From Treponema sp. UBA937 (GTDB lineage Bacteria > Spirochaetota > Spirochaetia > Treponematales > Breznakiellaceae): a stretch of 12,047 nt of DNA. Of the stretch, positions 7,076 through 12,047 are shown piece after piece (positions within the stretch are counted from its first letter, which is position 1; every line of letters starts with the position of its first letter). Position numbers and translations under genes: made by a program. Below the pieces are notes generated by a model, which saw only the letters and a program-made list of their open reading frames with translations, ran no database searches and had not been told where the DNA came from. The stretch is from the NCBI GenBank assembly GCA_002293455.1, contig DBDH01000071.1:11386-23432 (forward strand). Reading direction: 5' to 3'.

Positions 7076-8880
7076 TGTTTTACCCACCATGTCCAAAGAC
7101 CGGCCTCAGTATCGTACTTGGGCAGTACCGCGGGTCTTTCAAATTTATCGACATAAGCGACTCTTGTCATATTTGGATACCAATGAGGAATAACATAGAA
7201 GTTCCAGGTAAGCACCCTATCCATAGCCCGGCCCAAGGCGAGCAGTTTTTCTTCATCATCCTGGCTTGATACAATCTCTTCAACAAGATAATCAACAGCG
7301 CTATCCCTGACGCCCGCAAGATTCCAGGTCGAATCAATAAAAGCCGAATGCCAGACAATTTGTAAACTGGAACTGGGATAAGGATTTGCCAGATAGGCAA
7401 AAGGTGTTATATCAAAATCTCTGATTCTAATCCGATTGATATATTGGCTTGGATCAACAAGGCGGATATTCATTTCTATTCCGTAGCGCGCAAGATTTCT
7501 CTGAAAAGGAACGGTGGTTTTTTCATCGGCTGGGCTGTAAATAAGCATTTCAAAACGCATCTGTTCTCCCGTAGCGGTATTAATCATGTCGCCGTTTTTG
7601 AGTTCCCATCCCGCTTCCTGAAAAAGTTTGACGGCTTCCCTCATCTGCGGCCGGATATTTCCCGTGCCGTCGGTAACCGGGGAATTATATTCCCGCGTAA
7701 ACACTTCCGGCGCAATGCCGCTCCGGATAGGTTCCAGGACTTCAAGTTCACGATCGGAAGGCAAGCCTCTTGCTTCGTATTCCGTATTCTGAAAATAACT
7801 TCTCGTCCGGGTATAAGCGCTGTAAAAGATATATTTGTTCATCCATTCAAAATCGAAAACATAATTGAGCGCCTGCCTTACAAGCCGGTTATTAAAAGGC
7901 GGCCGTTCCGTATTGAAAATGAACGCCTGCATTACCTGAGGAATCTGATGCGGAATTTCTTCAGTAATAATTTTCCGCTGATTATTTTTTGAACCTGCGT
8001 CATTGTACTGCGTCGCCCAGTTCATTGCCGAGTTTTCAAAACGGATGTTATATTCTCCGGCTTTAAACGCTTCCATAGCAACGGTACTGTCACGGTAAAA
8101 ATCGTAGCGTATCGTATCAAAATTGAAAGTGCCTTTTCTGCTGGGAATATCGGAGGCCCAGTAATCGGGAACGCGTTCGTATGTAACGTACTGCCCCATT
8201 TTGTAATCTTTTACGCGGTAAGGACCGGTTCCTAAAGGCGGCGTCGAAAGCGGTTCGGAAAAATCCCGGCTTTCCCAAAAATGTTTCGGCAGTATATTGA
8301 TTCCGCAAATTGCCATCATAAGTTCTTTATCATCCGGCCTTGGTAAATCAAAGCGGACACGGAGCCGGTCCAGGGCTGTCGGCGTAACGCCTTCATAATA
8401 GCGCTTGAACTGCGGAACGCCCTTTTCGTAAAACGTATTAAAAGAAAAAACCACATCCTCCGATGTGATGGGAACGCCGTCCTGCGCTTTTGCGTTCGGA
8501 TTGACATGAAAGATAATAAACGAAAAATCTTCGGCGTATTCAATTTTTTCCGCAATCAGCGGATAGTAACTTTCTATTTCATCCCAGGAAGGAATAAGAA
8601 GCGTATCGTAAAAATCTGTGGGCGGCCCCTCAAGAGAATCTCCCCGGAGCGCGTAACGGTGAAAACTATCGTAGGTTCCAATCGTGTGCCGCGTGATGCT
8701 GCCGCCCTTGGGCGCATCGGGATTGGCGTATTCAAAATGGGTAAAACCGTCTGCGTATTTCGGTTCCCCCCTAAGGCTGATTGATACCGCCGTAATAATC
8801 CGCGGCGGCTCATCCGCAAACACGAATATTCCCGCCGCGAGGAATACCGCCATAAAAACAGCGCTTCTTTTTTGTATCAT
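7072..8880 (-). CDS. yejA: YejA-type periplasmic peptide-binding protein
   Basis: A 602-residue solute-binding protein of family 5 (SBP_bac_5), the extracytoplasmic receptor of the Yej importer. Its E. coli relatives take up microcin C-like and other short peptides. From the ATG at 8880 it has a clear signal peptide (hydrophobic 7-21) with likely cleavage after FVFA (Ala22). The YejA hallmark SLRGEPKYADGFTHFEY then ANPDAPKGG follows (35-60), and the C-terminus carries the family ending IPHWYPNMTRVAYVDKF and a final WWVKQ. An in-frame TTG at 8922 would add 14 residues before the signal peptide and is less likely. No Shine-Dalgarno sequence precedes the ATG; a good promoter places +1 exactly on it (see the promoter entry). 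It is the first gene of the yejABEF operon, 69 bases downstream of the serine acetyltransferase gene. The substrate in this organism is not known. Confidence 0.93.
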   Translation of the reverse strand: MIQKRSAVFMAVFLAAGIFVFADEPPRIITAVSISLRGEPKYADGFTHFEYANPDAPKGGSITRHTIGTYDSFHRYALRGDSLEGPPTDFYDTLLIPSWDEIESYYPLIAEKIEYAEDFSFIIFHVNPNAKAQDGVPITSEDVVFSFNTFYEKGVPQFKRYYEGVTPTALDRLRVRFDLPRPDDKELMMAICGINILPKHFWESRDFSEPLSTPPLGTGPYRVKDYKMGQYVTYERVPDYWASDIPSRKGTFNFDTIRYDFYRDSTVAMEAFKAGEYNIRFENSAMNWATQYNDAGSKNNQRKIITEEIPHQIPQVMQAFIFNTERPPFNNRLVRQALNYVFDFEWMNKYIFYSAYTRTRSYFQNTEYEARGLPSDRELEVLEPIRSGIAPEVFTREYNSPVTDGTGNIRPQMREAVKLFQEAGWELKNGDMINTATGEQMRFEMLIYSPADEKTTVPFQRNLARYGIEMNIRLVDPSQYINRIRIRDFDITPFAYLANPYPSSSLQIVWHSAFIDSTWNLAGVRDSAVDYLVEEIVSSQDDEEKLLALGRAMDRVLTWNFYVIPHWYPNMTRVAYVDKFERPAVLPKYDTEAGLWTWWVKQ

Positions 8881-8886
8881 GACATG

Positions 8887-8915
8887 ATCATAAATTGAGA
8901 ATGAGAGAGCGTCAA
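8887..8915 (-). promoter_or_regulatory. Candidate promoter of yejABEF with +1 at the start codon
   Basis: Read on the minus strand, TTGACG (8915-8910, five of six consensus) and TATGAT (8892-8887, five of six) are separated by exactly 17 bases. The expected start, seven bases after the -10, is 8880, the A of the yejA ATG. With no ribosome site upstream of that ATG, the arrangement predicts a leaderless message. It lies in the 69-base gap after the serine acetyltransferase gene. Confidence 0.55.
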
Positions 8916-8949
8916 CAGGCAAAGAAACTAATACGGGCTCTATAACAGG

Positions 8950-9840
8950 TTATCTGCTTTTGGATTTAATCCCCTGTTCGGGACTCTTGAGAAAAACCAT
9001 CGTTTCAGGCGGGACCGATTCCGTAATCCACACATTACCGCCTATGACGCATCCCCGGCCGATAACAGTTTCTCCGCCAAGAATGGTTGCCCCCGAATAA
9101 ATGCACACATCGTCTTCGATAGTCGGGTGCCGTTTCTTATCGGCCTCATCTTTCTTAACCGATAAAGCTCCGAGCGTTACGCCCTGATAAATCTTGACAT
9201 TTTTTCCAATTATGGCGGTCCCGCCAATTACCACACCGGTGCCGTGGTCTATAAAGAAAGATTCGCCGATGGCCGCCCCGGGATGAATATCGATGCCGGT
9301 TCTGCCGTGAACAATTTCACTCATCATGCGGGGGATGAGGGGAACGCCGCGGTTCCAGAAAAAGTTTGCCACGCGGTGAACGGTAATCGCGTCCAGTCCC
9401 GGATAGGAGACGATCACTTCTTCAATGCTCCTTGCGGCAGGATCGCCGCGGCAGGCGGCTTCCACATCGGTAAGAAGAACGCGCCGGATTTCCGGAAGGG
9501 TTTCAAAAAAATCGTCCACGATGAGCCGTGCTACGGCGTGGCAGCCTCCGTGCCCGCAGGAAAACGATCCGTTCCGGGTAGAAAAACTGACGCTCTTCTC
9601 CACCTCAAGAATAAGTTTTCGCGCAAGCCTGTTCACCCTTTCGGCGGTAAACATTTTCAGGTTGTCATGATTCAGATCTTCTTCTTCCCGAAATCCGGGG
9701 AAAAGAATTTCATCGAGATCGGCAAGAATGGCCATCACGCTTTCCCTGCTGGGAAGATTAACGGCTCCGGAATGATTTACCACGCCATGTTCTTTATAAC
9801 TTTCTACAAGCGATTCAATGCTATTGTTAAGCCTGTTCAT
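8950..9840 (-). CDS. cysE: Serine O-acetyltransferase, long N-terminal type
   Basis: A 296-residue enzyme that transfers an acetyl group from acetyl-CoA to L-serine to make O-acetylserine, the cytosolic precursor of cysteine. The first ~140 residues form the helical domain found in the long anaerobe-type enzymes (RGDPAARSIEEVIVSYPGLDAI, 131-152). The left-handed beta-helix follows from about 183: TGIDIHPGA with catalytic Asp185-His186, then FFIDHGTGVVIGGTAIIG (195-212), YQGVTLGALS (218-227), KKRHP (235-239) and hexapeptide repeats to about 275. All core residues are present. The N-terminal domain holds CGHGGC (95-100), two cysteines beside a His, of unknown role. A GGAGAA site precedes the ATG by about 7 bases. 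No O-acetylserine sulfhydrylase gene is nearby; the gene stands between a flavin-barrel protein and the Yej operon. Confidence 0.93.
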   Translation of the reverse strand: MNRLNNSIESLVESYKEHGVVNHSGAVNLPSRESVMAILADLDEILFPGFREEEDLNHDNLKMFTAERVNRLARKLILEVEKSVSFSTRNGSFSCGHGGCHAVARLIVDDFFETLPEIRRVLLTDVEAACRGDPAARSIEEVIVSYPGLDAITVHRVANFFWNRGVPLIPRMMSEIVHGRTGIDIHPGAAIGESFFIDHGTGVVIGGTAIIGKNVKIYQGVTLGALSVKKDEADKKRHPTIEDDVCIYSGATILGGETVIGRGCVIGGNVWITESVPPETMVFLKSPEQGIKSKSR

Positions 9841-9873
9841 ACAATGTTCTCCAATGCTTATGGTTCTTTGCTT

Positions 9874-10275
9874 TTATATAGTATACGTTTTTGGCCCTTC
9901 CGTGAAACTGAATGTTTCCACTTCTTCGATATCAATATAGAAGATTTTGAAAATAGGATTATCCGGAGTTTGATAAATCCCTTTTATCGGCGGATTTTCA
10001 TCAAGCGCGCGTTTTTTCAGTTCAATATCTTCCACAAAAATAACTTTACCGTTTAATGATAAAACCGGCGCGAAATCTTGCGGATACGTACAAAATGAAA
10101 CATTCGGATTCGCTTTTAACTGTTTGTAAACCGATTTTTCACTGTTTGTACAAAAATAGACTTTGTTTCCGTCCGCAAACAGGTATTGAAATACCCTCGT
10201 TTTAACTTTGTTTCCGTCTTGTGTCGCAAAAACACCGTTGGGATTTGACTTTAAAATTTCCGTAAAATTTATCAT
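9874..10275 (-). CDS. Pyridoxamine 5'-phosphate oxidase-like FMN-binding protein
   Basis: A 133-residue single-domain protein of the PNPOx-like split-barrel family, whose members usually bind FMN or a related cofactor as dimers. The visible pattern is NGVFATQDGNKVKTRVFQYL (13-32), then KVYFCTNSEKSVYKQLKANP (38-57) and VSFCTYPQDFAPVLSLNGKVIF (59-80), which match the strand-helix-strand core where Arg27 and the Thr-Asn-x-x-Lys-Ser region contact the flavin phosphate. It is shorter than true pyridoxamine-phosphate oxidases (about 215 residues), so that activity should not be assumed. The start is well supported: AGGAGG lies 7 bases before the ATG. It is separated from the acetyltransferase gene by 33 bases and may be cotranscribed with it. 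Confidence 0.82.
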   Translation of the reverse strand: MINFTEILKSNPNGVFATQDGNKVKTRVFQYLFADGNKVYFCTNSEKSVYKQLKANPNVSFCTYPQDFAPVLSLNGKVIFVEDIELKKRALDENPPIKGIYQTPDNPIFKIFYIDIEEVETFSFTEGPKTYTI

Positions 10276-10319
10276 AGCCTGCCTCCTGCGTAATTCTGCA
10301 TATTTTCCTTATACAAACA

Positions 10320-10348
10320 ACATTAGTCATTCGTTTTCGGATTGTCAA
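10320..10348 (-). promoter_or_regulatory. Candidate promoter of the PNPOx-like gene
   Basis: On the minus strand an exact TTGACA (10348-10343) is followed after 17 bases by TAATGT (10325-10320), a poor -10. Transcription would start near 10313 with a leader of about 38 bases that includes the AGGAGG site. The -35 and position are convincing; the -10 is not. Confidence 0.3.
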
Positions 10349-10380
10349 CGGACATGGCATAGCAGTCTGCGTTTCCCGCA

Positions 10381-11118
10381 CTATATTTTTATTCTATACC
10401 AATATGTGTATGTTTCCTTGAACCCTATCTTTTCATATATGCTTTTTGCCGCAATGTTGTCATTTACCACTGCTAAATACGCGTTTTTTGCACCATGTTC
10501 TTTTGCCTCTGACAATATTGTTTTTACAATGTCCGTTCCATACCCTTTTTTTCTGTATTCTTCTTTTACGATAATGTCAAAAAGTCCTACAAAGCCTTTT
10601 TCTATTACACCGTATCCGCATCCGGCAAACATTCCATTTTCCGTTTTGTAAACGCTTACTATATCATGCCGTATGTTTCTTAACATATTTTCTATGTTTT
10701 CCATTGTTTTTTTATCTTTGATATTGCTGCATTGATAAAAACAATGTATCCAATTTTCCGTAAATTTTTTATCAATGACTAATGCTTCTTTGTATGAATG
10801 TACTTCTTGTATGTTCTTACATACTTGCACCGATGTTGCATCAATTTTTTCATAGCCCGCTCTTTCCAATTTTTGATCTATAATTTTTTGTTCTTCACAA
10901 TCAACAATTTTATAAATAACCGGCAAGGAATTCTTTCTGAAAATTGTTTCACAATACCTCATTTTTTCATCCAGATTTTTTTCAAAAGAGTATATGGGAT
11001 TTATGGAATTTGCCCTTTTTGTGTAACCGTCAGCCATTCTGATAATCCAGCCGTCTAGCAGAATAGTCTGGAGCGAAGGCCACGCGTTCATCGTCAATTC
11101 TTCAAGAAAAAAGTCCAA
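10381..11118 (-). CDS. GNAT family N-acetyltransferase
   Basis: A 245-residue protein with a C-terminal GNAT domain (about 115-243), which transfers an acetyl group from acetyl-CoA to an amine; the substrate is unknown. The acetyl-CoA-binding motif A is clear: FDIIVKEEYRKKGYGTDIVKTIL (180-202), with the R-K-K-G-Y-G pyrophosphate loop at 189-194. Motif B is NAYLAVVNDNIAAKSIYEKIGFKE (212-235). The N-terminal ~110 residues (MNAWPSLQTILLDGWIIRMADGYTKRANS onward) are a conserved partner domain of a GNAT subfamily rather than random sequence. The start is TTG at 11118, chosen because AAGGAG (11133-11128) lies 9 bases before it and the family N-terminus is complete from there; ATG at Met10 is the alternative. 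Base composition is far more AT-rich than in the genes to the left (16 G/C in 10741-10800 against 33 in 9361-9420), which suggests a different origin. Confidence 0.88.
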   Translation of the reverse strand: MDFFLEELTMNAWPSLQTILLDGWIIRMADGYTKRANSINPIYSFEKNLDEKMRYCETIFRKNSLPVIYKIVDCEEQKIIDQKLERAGYEKIDATSVQVCKNIQEVHSYKEALVIDKKFTENWIHCFYQCSNIKDKKTMENIENMLRNIRHDIVSVYKTENGMFAGCGYGVIEKGFVGLFDIIVKEEYRKKGYGTDIVKTILSEAKEHGAKNAYLAVVNDNIAAKSIYEKIGFKETYTYWYRIKI

Positions 11119-11169
11119 TTTTTTTATCTCCTTGCTTTAATTCTGCGTTTCTCATATCCAACAATTTAT

Positions 11170-11182
11170 TATCCATTGGATA
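11170..11182. repeat. Palindrome TATCCA-T-TGGATA upstream of the GNAT gene
   Basis: A perfect 6-bp inverted repeat around a single base, with a third TATCCA copy at 11155-11160. It lies between the end of the truncated hydrolase gene and the GNAT ribosome site, where an operator could sit. A weak TTGAAA and TAATAA pair flanks it on the minus strand with a short 15-base spacer, so I do not call a promoter. Confidence 0.3.
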
Positions 11183-11188
11183 GTTATT

Positions 11189-11563
11189 TCAAGAGCCGCT
11201 TTTCTTGCCCGGCTGCAAGCTCGCGGATGTCAGCGCATATTCCGCGCCTTTTGAAAAGCCGTATATTCCGACACTGGAGTATCCTTGTTCCATGAGCCAC
11301 TCCGCAGCCGACTGGACAGTCTCTACGGGAATCAACGAAAGCGTTTCCGGCGTGTTTTTCGTTCCCCAATAAGCCAGCGCGAGAGAGGGAATGCCTTTAC
11401 CAGCCAGAACTTCCGCCGTTTTTTTCGCATACGCAATGCCGCCGTCACTTCCGCTGACAACTATCACGGTCCGGTCTTTCATCGTCGATTGATAAAACAC
11501 CCCTTCAAAGGCTTTTTCACAATGAGAACTCCAAGATATTTTTTTCAAGGATTTGTTATACAC
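11189..11563 (-). pseudogene. Truncated BAAT/dienelactone-hydrolase-like gene
   Basis: This 124-codon frame encodes the N-terminal part of an alpha/beta hydrolase of the acyl-CoA thioester hydrolase/BAAT C-terminal type. It shows the oxyanion-region VIVVSGSDGG (33-42), the LAGKGIPSLALAYWG stretch (53-67) and the nucleophile elbow GFSKGAE with Ser104 (102-108). Complete family members continue for well over 100 residues and carry the catalytic Asp and His there. Here similarity ends near ASLQPG (114-119) and the frame stops after KKSGS. No continuation is visible before the GNAT gene, so the C-terminal half appears deleted rather than frameshifted. The start is probably GTG at 11563. It has no correctly spaced Shine-Dalgarno sequence; GGAGAG is 18 bases away. 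The product should be catalytically dead. Confidence 0.75.
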
Positions 11564-11572
11564 AGTAGAAAT

Positions 11573-11602
11573 ACACTAGATCTCTCCACAATGAATTGTC
11601 AA
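11573..11602 (-). promoter_or_regulatory. Candidate promoter just before the truncated hydrolase
   Basis: Minus-strand TTGACA (11602-11597, exact) and TAGTGT (11578-11573, three of six) are 18 bases apart. The expected start is near 11566, three bases before the GTG. Together with the missing ribosome site, this suggests a nearly leaderless message like that of yejA, but the -10 is weak. Confidence 0.3.
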
Positions 11603-11617
11603 CAGAGGAGACGAGAA

Positions 11618-11656
11618 ATGAAACTGTTTTTTTATCTATTGATTTATGGTGGTTAA
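11618..11656 (+). CDS. Possible 12-codon mini-ORF with a strong ribosome site
   Basis: GAGGAG (11605-11610) lies 7 bases before an ATG that opens MKLFFYLLIYGG and then stops. It runs against the last codons of the unrecognised minus-strand gene. It could be the remnant start of a lost gene for an exported protein (hydrophobic start) or chance. No plus-strand promoter was found. Confidence 0.15.
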   Translation: MKLFFYLLIYGG

Positions 11657-11980
11657 CAATCCCGGGCAGATTTCCGTCATTTCAAATTCTGATAATTCAT
11701 GATATTCAAAACGCCGCGGCTGACAAATCTCTGTCCATTTCTTCGGCAGAACAAAGCTGTTGCCCAGCTTGATATAATGTACTTTTTCATCAAACTTATA
11801 CGTCAAAATGTGAAAAATTCTATCCGCATAACATTCTTTTAACCAAAAAGGAATTATATACCGTGTATTCCTTTCCTCAAGTTTTGGATTGCCAAGATGT
11901 TCATTTATCTGCACTAAATTATCATGTGAAACAATAAATTCAAACTCCGCGGTTTCCGGCACCACAATTACACTAATCAT
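11636..11980 (-). CDS. Unrecognised 114-residue protein
   Basis: I do not recognise this family. The product has no signal peptide or membrane segment and is rich in aromatic and charged residues. Notable stretches are FIVSHDNLVQINEHLGNPKLEERNTRYIIPFWLKECYADRIFHILTY (about 15-61) and LGNSFVLPKKWTEICQPRRFEYHELSEF (about 72-99). The start is well supported: AGGAG lies about 7 bases before the ATG at 11980. Intact frame, good ribosome site and a protein-like composition argue that it is a real gene. It is AT-rich like the GNAT gene and lies between the truncated hydrolase and an inverted repeat at the window edge, so it may be part of an accessory insert. It could belong to a lineage-specific family. 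Confidence 0.65.
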   Translation of the reverse strand: MISVIVVPETAEFEFIVSHDNLVQINEHLGNPKLEERNTRYIIPFWLKECYADRIFHILTYKFDEKVHYIKLGNSFVLPKKWTEICQPRRFEYHELSEFEMTEICPGLLTTINQ

Positions 11981-12022
11981 TATTTACTCCTATATTTTGT
12001 ATTCTTGTCTCTTGAGCTTGTT

Positions 12023-12043
12023 GCAAAACTCGGTTAGTTTTGC
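12023..12043. repeat. Perfect inverted repeat at the right window edge
   Basis: GCAAAACT (12023-12030) and AGTTTTGC (12036-12043) are exact inverted copies around CGGTT. No T-run follows on the visible part of either strand, so a terminator is not supported. The sequence resembles a dispersed hairpin repeat or the tip of a mobile element, but only four bases beyond it are visible. Confidence 0.45.
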
Positions 12044-12047
12044 CCAA

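Noticed and set aside
7076..7096. Seven-codon longer start of yejB at 7096
   Set aside because: The internal start restores the ATGA overlap and the family N-terminus.
7444..7992. 182-codon plus-strand frame opposite yejA
   Set aside because: Antisense shadow of a clear solute-binding protein, rich in Phe, Arg and His as such shadows usually are.
8942..8953. Short palindrome ATAAC-AG-GTTAT over the stop codon of the serine acetyltransferase gene
   Set aside because: Arms of five bases without a T-run; too short to call a terminator or operator.
9880..9907. TATACT near 9885 as a promoter of the serine acetyltransferase gene
   Set aside because: The -10 is good but the best -35 candidate (TTTCAC) matches consensus poorly; cotranscription with the upstream gene is as likely.
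9244..10056. 270-codon open frame on the plus strand opposite the serine acetyltransferase gene
   Set aside because: It is the antisense shadow of two well-supported genes, shows no family pattern and would cross their boundary.
1..12047. CRISPR arrays, tRNA or rRNA genes, transposase or phage genes, toxin-antitoxin or restriction systems
   Set aside because: I looked for spaced direct repeats, cloverleaf-like segments and typical family motifs and saw none.

Overview
The window looks like chromosomal DNA from a spirochaete, most likely a Treponema-like anaerobe. The reasons are a Crp-like protein with two cyclic-nucleotide-binding modules, a lipoprotein whose lipobox has Phe at -3 (spirochaetes tolerate this), a serine acetyltransferase with a long N-terminal domain, and moderate GC. 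This is inferred from family resemblance, not from a marker gene. No rRNA, tRNA, CRISPR array, transposase or phage gene is visible.

Layout. Positions 1-741 (minus strand) hold a tightly overlapping cassette: a DUF1905 protein, an SRPBCC-fold protein and the first 15 codons of a third gene that runs off the left edge. Positions 958-3347 (plus strand) hold the Crp-like protein, a secreted protein of unknown function and a DUF192 lipoprotein; the last two overlap by 11 bases. Positions 3364-8880 (minus strand) hold a complete yejABEF-type peptide ABC importer (binding protein, two permeases, double ATPase), with a 4-base ATGA overlap at every junction. Upstream on the same strand are a serine O-acetyltransferase (8950-9840) and a small flavin-type split-barrel protein (9874-10275).

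From about 10.3 kb to the right edge the DNA becomes AT-rich and looks accessory. It holds a GNAT acetyltransferase, the first 124 codons of a BAAT/dienelactone-hydrolase-type gene that has lost its C-terminal half, an unrecognised 114-residue protein, and a perfect hairpin-forming inverted repeat at the very edge. The broken gene and the composition change suggest past rearrangement.

Function. The best understood unit is the Yej importer: YejA captures peptides in the periplasm, YejB and YejE form the channel, and YejF drives transport with two ATPase domains. Its candidate promoter would start the mRNA exactly at the yejA start codon, so yejA may be translated from a leaderless mRNA. A similar close -10/start-codon arrangement precedes the truncated hydrolase and, less clearly, the Crp-like gene. 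I see no new defence, mobile or biosynthetic system. The points most worth a second look are the possible leaderless starts, the in-frame upstream ORF before the Crp-like gene, and the rearranged AT-rich right end.
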